DNA from: Kitasatospora cinereorecta
GTDB lineage: Bacteria > Actinomycetota > Actinomycetes > Streptomycetales > Streptomycetaceae
DNA length: 64,000 bases
Assembly (NCBI RefSeq): GCF_024172095.1
Contig: NZ_JAMZDX010000008.1
Location: forward strand, 248,001-312,000
Direction of reading: 5' to 3'
The translations under genes were made by a program, and so were the position numbers. Positions 27,285-36,474 of the stretch are shown piece by piece; position 1 is the first letter of the stretch, and each line of letters begins with the position of its first letter. The notes below the pieces were generated by a model that saw only the letters and a list, made by a program, of their open reading frames with translations, did no database searches and was not told the origin of the DNA.

Positions 27285-27902
27285 GCACCACATCCCCCTG
27301 GGCGGACGTTGAACCGCGCCGACTGCCCAGCTGGTTCACCATCCGGGACCCGCCGACCGCTGTTGTCGTGGGCCGGTGGTCGGGTGAACGTTCCATCTGG
27401 AGTCGTTCAGACCACCCGGTGCCCGGGTCAGGACGCTCCGGCCACCAGGCCCGGTGCCCGGCCGGCGGCGTGGTCTGTCAGCTCGACCGGCGGCTCATCC
27501 ACCTCCACCGCGGACACCGCGCCCTGCATGTCCGGCAGCCACACAGCCCCGGCTCCCGCGGCCGCCACACCCCGCGCCCGGACGAGCGCACCCACTCCTT
27601 CCGCCCCGAGGTGCCCCCACGCCCAGCCCGAGCCAGCCGGAGGAGCCGGTCACCTCCAGCACCAGCCCTGGTGCGCCGCACGGGGCGCGCTCGGAGTTCT
27701 ACCGGGCGAGGACCTCGACCACGACCTGGTGGCCGACCTGCGCAGCGCTCCCGGCCTGCCGCCGCGCCCGACCGCGAAGCGCCAGCTCGTCTGGCGACAG
27801 CACCACCCCGGGCACCCCGGCGGTGCGGAGGACCGTGCGGTGTGGCAAAGACGCCGGCCCCACCCAGAGCTCACGCATGGTGCCGTTGGCCCCGTTCGGG
27901 GG
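27285..27902. other. Intergenic region without a recognisable gene
   Basis: About 620 bp. Frames in both directions are Pro/Arg/Ala-rich and carry no motif. I see no strong hairpin or repeat. It could be decayed coding DNA. Confidence 0.4.
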
Positions 27903-28274
27903 TCAGCGGGTGACTGTGCGGCCGTCCTGGCTGCCGCCGTCGGTCGGGAACAGCTTCATCGCCGCGATCATGCACGGCATGTAGTCCTGGTAGTTGTTCG
28001 CTCCAGACTGAGTCACGTCGTTCCAGTTCCAGAGCCGTTCGTAGCCGCAGACGTCCGTGACCGCGAAGTAGAACCGCTCGTCGGTGTGGCCGATGTTGAC
28101 GTGGTAGCCGAACTGGGTGCCGTTCGCGTAGACCTGGTACCACGCGCCGCCGGCACTGGTGGCGCTGTCGGAGCCCCAGTCGACGGCGGACGCGGTGCCG
28201 GTGTCGGCGATGCCGACGCTGACCGTCGCCGCGGTGGCGATGGCCATAGCGGCAAGAGTCTTCCTGAAGCGCAT
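27903..28274 (-). CDS. Small secreted protein
   Basis: The ATG at 28272-28274 follows GAGGGAG and gives 123 residues. A signal peptide (MRFRKTLAAMAIATAATVSV) ends near TGTASA. The mature part of about 90 residues is rich in aromatic residues (WYQVYANGTQFGYHVNIG, FYFAVTDVCGYERLWNW) and has two cysteines that could pair. It looks like a compact extracellular beta-domain. No family is recognised. It is monocistronic, next to a repair-gene region. Confidence 0.75.
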   Translation of the reverse strand: MRFRKTLAAMAIATAATVSVGIADTGTASAVDWGSDSATSAGGAWYQVYANGTQFGYHVNIGHTDERFYFAVTDVCGYERLWNWNDVTQSGANNYQDYMPCMIAAMKLFPTDGGSQDGRTVTR

Positions 28275-28402
28275 GGTGTTCTCCCTCGTGGGCTGAGCGA
28301 GTTGGCGGGACCGCATGGGGATGCCCCCGGCACCCGTAGCGGTGTCCTGCACTGGGAACACTCATACTTGTCGCAGCCGCTTACAGCCTGCTTACCGATC
28401 GC

Positions 28403-28684
28403 TTACAAGTGGTGGTGACCAGCAAAAAGCTGGCGGACCGTCAGGTTCGCGGTGCGCCGGCTACTCCGACCAGAGCTGTATGAGCCGAGCTGCGGGATGC
28501 CCTCCCGGCTGATCCCGCGACGCCACCCGAACGCGACGCCTCGCGCCTCGGAGGGATCCTCGAAGGCGGCAGGCGCCCTGCCGACGCAGGCCACCAGGAA
28601 CACGCCCCCGCCGGAAGGCCGGCCACGGCGTAGGTGCTCGTACAGGTGGCCCGGCTCGAAGCACTCGCTGCTCATCCTCCCCAC
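28403..28684 (-). CDS. Possible small hypothetical protein
   Basis: The frame begins with GTG at 28684 (MGRMSSECFEPGHLYEHLRR) and continues GVFLVACVGRAPAAFEDPSE with ARGVAFGWRRG. The FEPGHLYEH start and the GVAFGW strand recall short streptomycete phage or plasmid proteins, but the C-terminal third looks random. It could be a real gene with a shifted end or only a remnant. The rest of 28275-28777 holds nothing recognisable. Confidence 0.35.
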   Translation of the reverse strand: MGRMSSECFEPGHLYEHLRRGRPSGGGVFLVACVGRAPAAFEDPSEARGVAFGWRRGISREGIPQLGSYSSGRSSRRTANLTVRQLFAGHHHL

Positions 28685-29180
28685 GCAACGCTCGCCTTCT
28701 GGCCCTGCAGCTGGGCGCCTTCGGCGCGCTGACCTGCACCGAACACTCCTGATCCTGGCCCGGGGCGGGCGGTGGCCCTACCGCCGGCGGTGGTCGTTCG
28801 GCGCCAGGCGCGGTCCGAACCGCGGGGCCCGCACGCCCAGCAGCCGGATCAGCCGGCACACCCGGTGGCGGTGGCCGGCGTACGGCGCAAGTAGCTCCAA
28901 CATCTCCTCGTCACTGCTGCGCACCCGGCCGGCCAGGGCCCAGCCGACCGTGTTGGGGAGGTGGAGGTCGCCGACGGAGACGGCATCCGGGTCGCCGTTG
29001 GAGCGCTGCAGGGTTTCGGCCGCGGTCCACGGCCCGATGCCGGGCACCATGGTGAGCCGGGCGGCCGCCTCCGGCCCGGCCATGGCGCAGGCCTCCTCCA
29101 GCCGGGGCGCGAGCCGCACCGCCCGCAGGATCGTCTCCGTGCGCTTCGAGTCGACCCCGGCGCGGTGCCAGGTCCACGAC

Positions 29181-30049
29181 TGTCGGCGTACACGCCGAAG
29201 TGCTCAGGCAGGTACACACGAACATGCTCACCGCGTCGGACACGATGACATCCCGGGCCCCCGTCGGACCGGGACCGCTGTCTTACGGCTCCAGCGGTTC
29301 GGTCGGCACGGGGAGGTCGAGAACACGGGCGAGGGCGGCTGTGACGGGACCGCAGTGGCCGGGCAGGTGCCTGGAGGCCCAGTCGGCTGCCAGTGCGAGA
29401 AAGTCGGTCAGGTCGCGTTCGGCGCCGGCGAGCAGGTGGCAGAGCTCGGTGGCCGACAGCTCGATCACTGGACTGTCGGTCTGCTCGTTGTTGACGGTGA
29501 GTCGGACGGTGTCGCCGAAGCGCTCCGCAAGCGGTGAGACGGGTTCGTGACCGAAGCCGAGCAGGCTGCCCTCGTCAACGAAGCGGTGCCACTCGCGCCA
29601 GTCTTCCAGGCCGTCGCAGCATCCGGGCACGAAGGTGACCCCTGTGGAGTTGTCGGTGACCCGCAGGCCGCCGGCTGCGAAGAGGGAGTCGAAGGTCAGC
29701 AGTCCGTGGAGGAACGAGCCGAGTGCGTCGGCCGGGCGCGGCGGCCGGTCGCCGTCGGGGTCGATGTCGTTGCAGCCCGCGATGCGCATCACCGCTGTCC
29801 CGACCTCAGCGGGTGAGAGCTCACCGCTGAGGGGAAGGAAGTCGAACGGCTCGATCTCGGCGACAGGCCACAGGTCGAAGCCATCAGGGGTGTAGATCTC
29901 CAGGACAGGCTGCATCGTGATCACTCGGCGAAGTGTTCCGGATCCTCGCCCATACCGCCTCCGGATTGCGCCGAGCGCCCTCGTCTTGGCCAAGGGAGCT
30001 GAGCACCTTTGTTTGTACCGTCCTGAGCAGATACGGGTGTACGCCGACA
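29181..30049. mobile_element. 869-bp non-autonomous transposable element with TGT-type ends
   Basis: The two 50-bp ends are inverted repeats identical at 39 of 50 positions, both beginning TGTCGGCGTACAC. Each end holds two 19-bp direct units of the form GTACA-x, 7 bases, TGCTCA (29188-29206 and 29212-29230; mirrored at 30024-30042 and 30000-30018). The flanks are perfect 5-bp duplications ACGAC at 29176-29180 and 30050-30054. TGT ends, 5-bp duplications and paired 19-bp sites are the layout of Tn7/Tn402/Tn5053-type transposons. No transposase is present; one gene (29283-29915) fills the interior. Confidence 0.85.
29283..29915 (-). CDS. Cargo protein of the 869-bp element, unknown function
   Basis: The ATG at 29913-29915 gives 210 residues starting MQPVLEIYTPDGFDLWPVAE. 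Further landmarks are EPFDFLPLSGELSPAEVGTA, LHGLLTFDSLFAAGGLRVTD, GVTFVPGCCDGLEDWREWHR and SPVIELSATELCHLLAGAE. It is an acidic soluble protein without signal or membrane segments. Its composition resembles small immunity-type or stand-alone regulatory proteins, but no family is recognised. It is the only gene inside a transposable unit that lacks a transposase, so it is either the passenger being selected or a remnant. The frame runs on past the ATG into the broken alkA gene, so the start choice matters; the ATG lies just inside the element end. Confidence 0.75.
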   Translation of the reverse strand: MQPVLEIYTPDGFDLWPVAEIEPFDFLPLSGELSPAEVGTAVMRIAGCNDIDPDGDRPPRPADALGSFLHGLLTFDSLFAAGGLRVTDNSTGVTFVPGCCDGLEDWREWHRFVDEGSLLGFGHEPVSPLAERFGDTVRLTVNNEQTDSPVIELSATELCHLLAGAERDLTDFLALAADWASRHLPGHCGPVTAALARVLDLPVPTEPLEP

Positions 30050-30712
30050 ACGACGGCACGAGCGCCCACTCGCGGGCCGACGGCGCCACCATCAGGCTGA
30101 GTTCGGTACCTGGTCCGGGCGCCGGAGTGCCGTGCCGGCGCAGAAGATGCCGCCAGGCCCGGTGCGCTTCGGTGACCGTGACCTTCTGCTCCAGCACCGA
30201 GGCCACCAGCGAGTCCATCACCAGCCCGGTCGCACCCAGGCGCAGCCCGGGGTTGCGCCGCTGGACCTCGCGCAGCTTGCCGGGCGGCAGCGCCAAACTG
30301 TCGGGGTCGTCGTTGGCGCCGAGCATGGCCGGCAGCTGCTCCAGCAGCCAGTCGGCGCCCGGGCCCCAGGCGGTGGCGGCGACGGCGCCGTCCGCCGGCC
30401 GGGAGACGATCCGCAGCGTGCCGATCCCGCCCGGCGTCCGGGAAGCCCGCCATACGACTCCGGCGTCGACGCGGATGGTCGGATCGCCGGCCCCGCGGCG
30501 CAGCGGTGAGATGACCGCGGCGAGATCCAGCGGGTAGGGCGGGGTCCAGGTGCGCGATCGTGCTGCGTCCACTGGTGTCACCGCCTGCCCGCCTCGGATG
30601 GGTGCCGTCGAGGTCCGGCGGCATCCGGGCACCCTACGCGACCAGCCTGACCGGGTTGTGCGGCGTGGTCCAGGCCCGGGGCGGGACGCCGACACTCCCG
30701 ACCAGGGCAAAG

Positions 30713-30734
30713 TGTTCGCACAAATATTCGAACA
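30713..30734. promoter_or_regulatory. Inverted TGTTCG...CGAACA repeat upstream of dnaE2
   Basis: TGTTCG and CGAACA are separated by 10 bases, 70 bases upstream of the dnaE2 start. Actinobacterial LexA boxes use TCGAAC/GTTCGA half-sites but normally in the opposite order with a 4-base gap. This is therefore only a tentative LexA-related or other operator site. Confidence 0.3.
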
Positions 30735-30804
30735 GGGTCTAGGCTGGTGAGACGGAGGGGATCCGGACTGGTCAGGGGGTCGTGGGAGCAAGGAGGCGAT
30801 ACGC

Positions 30805-33800
30805 GTGTTCACGCATCTGCACGTGGCCTCCGGCTACTCGGCCCGCTACGGGGCGAGCCTGCCCGACGCGCTCGCGGTCCGGGCCGCCGAGCTGAAGCTC
30901 GGCGCGCTCGCGCTGACCGACCGCGACACTGTCGCCGGCACGGTGCGCTTCGCCAACGCCTGCGCGGCCGCGGGGGTGCGGCCGCTGTTCGGCGCCGACC
31001 TCGCCGTCCCCCTCCTCGCCGCGGCCGATACCGCCGGCCGCCCGGGCGCCGGCGGTCCGGGCCGGACGGCACCGAGTGAGCGGCGGCCGCGGACCCCGGC
31101 CCGGGGCGGCGCCTTCGTCGACGAGTCCGCCCCGAGAATCGTGCTGCTCGCGCGGGACCGGACGGGCTGGGCGAACCTGTGCGCGCTGATCACCGCCGCC
31201 TGGGCGGAGCGGGCAGCGCGCGGCGGCGGCCAGCCGATCGTCCCCTGGGAGGCGATCCGCGAGCACGCGGAAGGCCTCACCGTGCTCCTCGGCCCCGCCA
31301 GCGAGCCGATGCGTGCGCTGGCCGCCGGCCGACCCGACACCGCCACCGAACTCCTCGCCCCGTGGCGCGAGGTGTTCGGACCGCACCTGCGCCTGGAGGC
31401 GGTCCATCACCGCAGGACCGGCACCGTGCCGGGATCGCTGCGGCTGGCCGCCCGCACGGTCGGGTTGGCCGCCGACCTGGATCTGCTCGCCGTGATCACC
31501 AACGCCGTCCGCTACCTCGACCCGGCCCAGGCCCGGATCGCGGACGTGCTGGACTCGGCGCGGCTGCTGATGCCGATCCAGCCGGGCCGGAACTGCAACG
31601 GCGAGCGAACGCTGAAGGACCACAGGGAGATGGCCGCGTTGGCGGACGAGGTGGCCCGCGCCGCCGGGCAGGACCACGGCGGGGCCGCGCACCTCCTCGC
31701 CACGACCGCCCGGACCGCGACCGACTGCCGCCTCGATCCGGCATCCGACCTCGGCATCGGCCAGGTCCACTTCCCCGAGGAGCACGTCGTCGGGGTCGCG
31801 CCCGGCACCTCCGCCCGGGTCCTACGAGAGCGCTGCGACGCCGGCATGGTCCGGCTCGGCTACGACCGCAGCCCCACCATGCGCACCCGACTGGAGGAGG
31901 AACTGCGCGTCATCAACACCCTCGGCTGGCCGACGTACTTCCTGACGGTCGCCCAGGTCGTCGATGACGTCAAGGAGATGGGCATCCGCGTCCAGGCCCG
32001 CGGATCCGGCGCTGGCTCCCTCGTGGTCCACCTGCTCGGCATCTCGTTCGCGAACCCGCTCGACCATGAGCTGATCATGGAACGGTTCCTCAACCTGCGC
32101 CGCAAGAGCCTGCCGGACATCGACATCGACGTCGAGAGTGCGCGCCGCCTGGATGTCTACCGGCGGATCATGGCCCGCTACGGCACCGAGCGGGTCTGCA
32201 CGCTGTCCATGCCCGAGACCTACCGGGCCCGGCACGCGATCCGCGACACCGGTCTCGCGCTCGGCCTGCCGCCGGACGAGGTCGGCCGCCTCGCCAAGTC
32301 GTTCCCGCACATCACCGCCCGCTCCATCACCACCGCCCTCGCCGAGCTGCCGGAGCTCGCCGGCATCCGCGAGCAGACCCACCGCTACGACGACCTGTTC
32401 ACCCTCGCCGAAGGCCTCGACGCCCTCCCGCGCGGCACAGCAATGCACCCCTGTGGCGTGATCCTCTCCAACGACACCCTGCTGCGCCGCACCCCGGTGG
32501 TGCCGACCCCGACCGAGGGCTTCCCGGCGATGCAGTTCGACAAGGAGGACGTCGAGATCGACGGTCTCGGCCTGCTCAAGCTCGACGTCCTCGGCGTTCG
32601 GATGCAGTCCTCCATGGCCTACGCCGTCCGCGAGATCGACCGCACCACCGGCCAGAAGATCGACCTGGACGACCGCGCCCAAGTGCCGCTCGACGACAAG
32701 AAAGCGTTCGAACTGCTGCGCAGCGGCCAGAACCTCGGCGTCTTCCAGCTGGAGTCGCCCGGCCAGCTCGACCTCGCTGGCCGACTCCAGCCGGAGACGT
32801 TCGAGGACCTGGTGGCCGAGATCAGCCTGTTCCGGCCCGGCCCGGTCCAGGCCGACATGATCCGCCCCTTCCTCCTCGGCCGGCACGGCCAGCGCCCCGT
32901 CCGCTACCCCCACCCCGACCTGGAACCCGCGCTTCGCTCGACCTACGGCGTGGTCATTTTTAATGAGCAGCTGATCAAGGTGTTCGCGACGATGACCCGC
33001 TCGGACCTGGCGATGGGGGAGGAGGCCCGCCGCGCCCTCGCCAAGCCGGAACGGCTGCCGAAACTGGAGGCCTGGTACCGGCAGCGCGCCACCAAGGCCG
33101 GCTACACCCAGGCCGTGGTGGACGAGGTCTGGCGGATGATCGAGAACATGGGCGCCTACGGCTTCGCCAAGAGCCACGCCGTCGCGTTCGCCCTGCCGAC
33201 CCTGCAGTCAGCCTGGCTGAAGGCCCACTACCCGGCCGCGTTCTACTGCGGGCTGCTGGAGCACGACCCGGGCATGTACCCCAAGCGGCTGGTCCTCGCC
33301 GACGCCCGCCGCCGCGGCGTGCCGATCCTGCCCGTCGACGTCCAGCACTCCACCGGCACCTACCGCACCGAACAGACCGAGGGCGGGCGCCTCGGCCTGC
33401 GCATCTCCCTCGCCGACGTCCACGGCATCACCGCCGACATCGCCGAACGGATCGCCGCCGAGCAGCCCTACACCGACATCCCGGACTTCTGGGCCCGCGC
33501 CCGCCCCACCCAGCCGATCGCCGAACGTCTCGCCCGCATCGGCGCCCTGGACGCCATCGTCCACGGCGCCCACCGCCGGGAACTGCTCCTGCAGCTCGAC
33601 GAGCTCCACCACCAGCACCGCGCCGCCCGGATCCCCGATCAGCTCGTCCTCGCGCCCCCCGCCGCCCCGGCCCCCGGCCGGACGGGCCTGCCGGCCATGT
33701 CACCGGAGCAGGAGATGCAGGCCGAACTGGAGGTGATCGGCATGGACGCGAGCAGGCACCTGATGGAGCCCTTCCACCCGCTGCTCGCGGAGCTCGGCGT

Positions 33801-34275
33801 CACCCCCGCACACCAGCTGAAGGACCTCCGGACCGGCGAGACCGTCCTGGTCGCCGGGGCCAAGATCGCGATTCAGACCCCGCCGATGCGCTCCGGCCGG
33901 CGCACGATCTTCGTGTCCCTCGACGACGGCAGCCAGGGCGACCGGGGCCAGGTGGACCTGACCTTCTTCGACGACACCCACGCCCAGGCCGCCGCCACCC
34001 TGTTCCACCACTTCCTCATCCTCGCCCGCGGCACCGTCTCCCGCCGCGGCCAGTCCGTCACCGTCATCGGCACCCTGGCCTGGAACCTCAAGGAGATCGC
34101 CGACACCCACCAAACCGGCGGCACCGCCGCCGTCCGGGCCCTGCTCACCCGGCCCACCGGCGACGCCGAGCAGCACGACCCCCCTCACGGCCCCGCCGCG
34201 GCGCACAGCGCCGACGGCCACCGTGACGCGGGGGCCGGACGACTCTGGCACGCGAGCCAAGGTTCGGCGGGGTGA
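30805..34275 (+). CDS. dnaE2: DnaE2/ImuC error-prone DNA polymerase III alpha subunit
   Basis: The GTG start at 30805 has AAGGAGG at 30790-30796. The product has 1,156 residues, normal for DnaE2. An N-terminal PHP domain starts FTHLHVASGYSARYG. The C-family polymerase core has the catalytic aspartates in LPDIDIDVESARR (about residue 437) and LGLLKLDVLG (about residue 586). A helix-hairpin-helix and an OB-fold region follow (LVAGAKIAIQTPPMRSGRRT, DDGSQGDRGQVDLTFFDD). DnaE2 performs lesion bypass and damage-induced mutagenesis with ImuB. An imuB-like gene and lexA follow on the same strand, giving an SOS mutasome module. It is divergent from the alkA-like gene. Confidence 0.9.
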   Translation: MFTHLHVASGYSARYGASLPDALAVRAAELKLGALALTDRDTVAGTVRFANACAAAGVRPLFGADLAVPLLAAADTAGRPGAGGPGRTAPSERRPRTPARGGAFVDESAPRIVLLARDRTGWANLCALITAAWAERAARGGGQPIVPWEAIREHAEGLTVLLGPASEPMRALAAGRPDTATELLAPWREVFGPHLRLEAVHHRRTGTVPGSLRLAARTVGLAADLDLLAVITNAVRYLDPAQARIADVLDSARLLMPIQPGRNCNGERTLKDHREMAALADEVARAAGQDHGGAAHLLATTARTATDCRLDPASDLGIGQVHFPEEHVVGVAPGTSARVLRERCDAGMVRLGYDRSPTMRTRLEEELRVINTLGWPTYFLTVAQVVDDVKEMGIRVQARGSGAGSLVVHLLGISFANPLDHELIMERFLNLRRKSLPDIDIDVESARRLDVYRRIMARYGTERVCTLSMPETYRARHAIRDTGLALGLPPDEVGRLAKSFPHITARSITTALAELPELAGIREQTHRYDDLFTLAEGLDALPRGTAMHPCGVILSNDTLLRRTPVVPTPTEGFPAMQFDKEDVEIDGLGLLKLDVLGVRMQSSMAYAVREIDRTTGQKIDLDDRAQVPLDDKKAFELLRSGQNLGVFQLESPGQLDLAGRLQPETFEDLVAEISLFRPGPVQADMIRPFLLGRHGQRPVRYPHPDLEPALRSTYGVVIFNEQLIKVFATMTRSDLAMGEEARRALAKPERLPKLEAWYRQRATKAGYTQAVVDEVWRMIENMGAYGFAKSHAVAFALPTLQSAWLKAHYPAAFYCGLLEHDPGMYPKRLVLADARRRGVPILPVDVQHSTGTYRTEQTEGGRLGLRISLADVHGITADIAERIAAEQPYTDIPDFWARARPTQPIAERLARIGALDAIVHGAHRRELLLQLDELHHQHRAARIPDQLVLAPPAAPAPGRTGLPAMSPEQEMQAELEVIGMDASRHLMEPFHPLLAELGVTPAHQLKDLRTGETVLVAGAKIAIQTPPMRSGRRTIFVSLDDGSQGDRGQVDLTFFDDTHAQAAATLFHHFLILARGTVSRRGQSVTVIGTLAWNLKEIADTHQTGGTAAVRALLTRPTGDAEQHDPPHGPAAAHSADGHRDAGAGRLWHASQGSAG

Positions 34276-34429
34276 GGGCGATGGCCTCGACCCGCCCGGT
34301 CCGGGCACCCCGGCATGATCCCCGCCGACCTCGTTCACCCCTCCCGGCCGGCCGGCAGCCACCCACCGGACCGTTCAGCGCCCAGCACCCACGAGCAGCC
34401 AGGACCAGCACCCACCCGCGGAGCGCACC

Positions 34430-35503
34430 ATGACCACCACCCCCACCGCGGCCACCGTCCTGCACCTACGCCTCCACCGCGCCGACTTCGAGACCTACCG
34501 CGACCACTTCGCCGTCCTCGCCGACACAACCCCCGTCGTCCAGGCCCTGCCACCCGACCGCGCGCTGCTCCAGCTCTCTGGCGCGGTCAGCTACTTCAGG
34601 CTGCCACCGGCCGCCCTTGCGGACCGACTGCAGACACGGCTCGCCGCTCGCTACGGCCTGGTCACCACAGGCGGCATCGGCCCGAACCGGCTGCTGGCCA
34701 CCATCGCCGCGGACACCGCCGCCCCCGGCACCGTCCACACCCTGCCCGACGACCACCGCCTGCAGCAGGCCTTCCTCCACCGCCAAGACGTGCGCCTGCT
34801 GCCCGGCATCGGCCCCGCCCTGGAGAAGAAGCTCACCCGCTACGGCATCGGCACCATCGGCGAACTCGCCGCCCTGCCCCCGGCCACCGTCCAGCGCATC
34901 GCCGGAGCGGCCACCGGACGCCTGCTCCTGGAACGCACCCACGGCACAGACCGACGCACCGTCACCCCCTCCGGACCGCCCGCGACCATCGCCTCCACCG
35001 CCCGCTTCGACCGCGACGTCCTCGACCCCGACCAGATCCGCCAAACCCTGCTCCACCTGGTCACCGACCTCGGCGCCCGACTCCGGGCCGCCGACCAGAC
35101 CTGCCGCGCCCTGGAACTGCAGGTCACCTTCGCCGACCGCTCCAACATCACCCGCTCCCGGACCCTGCCCGAAGCCACCAGCCACACCCCCGCGCTGCGC
35201 GACGCCCTCTACAGCCTGCACACCCGGCTCGGCCTCCAGCGGGCCCGGATCCGTACGATCACCGCCCGCGCCGGAGACCTGGGCGAGCAGCAGAGCGCCG
35301 CCGTCCAGCTGACCTTCGACCGGCCGACCGAGAGCGCCCGCACGCTGGAGCCCGTCATCGACCGCGCCAACGCTCGCTTCGGCACCGGCACCCTCGCCCC
35401 CGCCGTACTGTCAGCAGGACCTCGTCGGCCCGTGATCGGCGCAGGTCGCAGCCGATACGGCAGCCACGGAATGTTCGTGGACCACAGGCCGGGGCGGGCG
35501 TAG
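34430..35503 (+). CDS. imuB: ImuB-like Y-family polymerase homologue, apparently catalytically dead
   Basis: The protein has 357 residues, with ATG at 34430. The Y-family fold is recognisable: VLHLRLHRADFETYRDHFAV at the N-terminus, TGGIGPNRLLATIAADTAAP in the palm, then the helix-hairpin-helix LLPGIGPALEKKLTRYGIGT and a little-finger region (TIASTARFDRDVLDPDQIRQ). The expected catalytic Asp of the first strand (DxD in DinB) is replaced by LRLHRA, and the second Asp-Glu pair is absent around LLQLSGAVSYFRLP. That is the signature of ImuB, a non-catalytic adaptor bridging DnaE2 and the beta clamp. It is short compared with many ImuB proteins. It lies 154 bp after dnaE2 and 40 bp before lexA. 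Confidence 0.85.
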   Translation: MTTTPTAATVLHLRLHRADFETYRDHFAVLADTTPVVQALPPDRALLQLSGAVSYFRLPPAALADRLQTRLAARYGLVTTGGIGPNRLLATIAADTAAPGTVHTLPDDHRLQQAFLHRQDVRLLPGIGPALEKKLTRYGIGTIGELAALPPATVQRIAGAATGRLLLERTHGTDRRTVTPSGPPATIASTARFDRDVLDPDQIRQTLLHLVTDLGARLRAADQTCRALELQVTFADRSNITRSRTLPEATSHTPALRDALYSLHTRLGLQRARIRTITARAGDLGEQQSAAVQLTFDRPTESARTLEPVIDRANARFGTGTLAPAVLSAGPRRPVIGAGRSRYGSHGMFVDHRPGRA

Positions 35504-35543
35504 AGTGCCACACCACCAAGATCCACGGAGAGAGGAGCACACC

Positions 35544-36248
35544 ATGGCGGAGGACACCGCCCGGCCCCTTCGCGGCCTCCCTGGCCGCCCTCCGGGCATC
35601 CGCACCGACGAAGCCGGCCTGACGGAGCGCCAGCGCCAGGTCATCGAGGTCATCCAAGACTCCGTCGAACGCCGCGGCTACCCGCCGTCGATGCGCGAGA
35701 TCGGCCAGGCCGTCGGGCTGTCCTCCACGTCCTCGGTGGCGCACCAGCTCAGGGCGTTGGAGACCAAGGGCTACATCACGGCCGACCCGCACAGGCCCCG
35801 CGCGTACCGGGTGTCCAACTACCGCCTGCCCGGCGGGCCCGCCGCGGCACCCGCCTCCGGCGCGGCCCGGCCGTCCACTTCGTACGTGCCGCTGGTCGGC
35901 CGGATCGCCGCGGGCGGGCCGATTCTGGCGGAGCAGTCCGTCGAGGGCGTCCTCACCCTGCCCCGTCAGCTGGTCGGTGAGGGCGAGCTGTTCGCCCTCA
36001 CCGTCAGGGGCGACTCCATGATCGGCGCGGCGATCTGCGACGGGGACTGGCTGACGGTCCGCCGGCAGCCCGTCGCGGAGAACGGCGACATCGTCGCGGC
36101 GATGATCGACGGCGAGGCCACCGTGAAGCGCCTCAAGCGCGAGGACAACCAGGTCTGGCTCATGCCGGACAACCCGGCGTACGAGCCGATCCCGGGCGAG
36201 ACCGCGACCATCCTCGGCAAGGTCGTCGCCGTCCTGCGGCGGCTCTAG
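35544..36248 (+). CDS. lexA: LexA SOS repressor
   Basis: The ATG at 35544 has AGAGGAG upstream; the product has 234 residues. The N-terminal winged helix is LTERQRQVIEVIQDSVERRG with PPSMREIGQAVGLSSTSSVA. The C-terminal peptidase domain has the Ala-Gly cleavage site (A123-G124 in GRIAAGGPI), the catalytic Ser158 in RGDSMIGAAI and Lys195 in ATVKRLKR. It should repress SOS genes until RecA triggers self-cleavage. Its position as third gene of a dnaE2-imuB-lexA set suggests local control of the mutasome. The host chromosome should carry its own lexA, so this is probably an accessory copy. Confidence 0.95.
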   Translation: MAEDTARPLRGLPGRPPGIRTDEAGLTERQRQVIEVIQDSVERRGYPPSMREIGQAVGLSSTSSVAHQLRALETKGYITADPHRPRAYRVSNYRLPGGPAAAPASGAARPSTSYVPLVGRIAAGGPILAEQSVEGVLTLPRQLVGEGELFALTVRGDSMIGAAICDGDWLTVRRQPVAENGDIVAAMIDGEATVKRLKREDNQVWLMPDNPAYEPIPGETATILGKVVAVLRRL

Positions 36249-36424
36249 GCACGACCCCGCCTCGCCGGCCTCGCCTCGACCATCCGGCGAGGTGGCGCAG
36301 TGTCAGGCGGTGGTTGCACCTGGTCTGGGGGTGAGGCTGGCTCGTCGAGCTGGTAACAGGCGCGTATTCGAAGCGTGTCGTATTCCCCGGTAGGCATGTC
36401 CCTGGAGCGTGCCGGTACGTCGAA

Positions 36425-36450
36425 GGCCCGCCCCAGGCGTGGGGCGGGCC
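36425..36450. terminator. Strong hairpin terminator downstream of lexA
   Basis: GGCCCGCCCC, a 6-base loop, then GGGGCGGGCC: a perfect 10-bp GC stem. There is no T tract, as is common in streptomycetes. It lies between lexA and the convergent tRNA-like gene and could serve both. The rest of 36249-36910 shows no protein gene. Confidence 0.7.
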
Positions 36451-36474
36451 TCTCGCCGACAGTTGCAGCCGGAG

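Larger units (their letters stand above)
28778..30581 (-). pseudogene. alkA: AlkA-like DNA-3-methyladenine glycosylase gene split by an 869-bp insertion
   Basis: The N-terminal part (30581 down to 30050) includes TIRVDAGVVWRASRTPGGIG, LRLGATGLVMDSLVASVLEQ and ends SAREWALVPS. The C-terminal part (29175 down to 28778) continues WTWHRAGVDSKRTETILRAV, then the helix-hairpin-helix LTMVPGIGPWTAAE and the catalytic-Asp region SVGDLHLPNTVGWAL. Deleting the element at 29181-30049 and one copy of the 5-bp ACGAC duplication joins VPS to WTWH in frame and yields a normal protein of about 309 residues. As sequenced, the gene is broken. It would remove alkylated bases, fitting the neighbouring SOS polymerase genes. 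The start is a GTG at 30581 or 30572. Confidence 0.85.

Noticed and set aside
27285..27902. Possible gene between the pentapeptide-repeat gene and the small secreted protein
   Set aside because: Several frames are open but none has a motif, ribosome site or consistent composition.
30713..30740. Canonical LexA box before dnaE2
   Set aside because: Only one good half-site order is present and the gap is wrong for the known actinobacterial consensus; kept only as a low-confidence inverted repeat.
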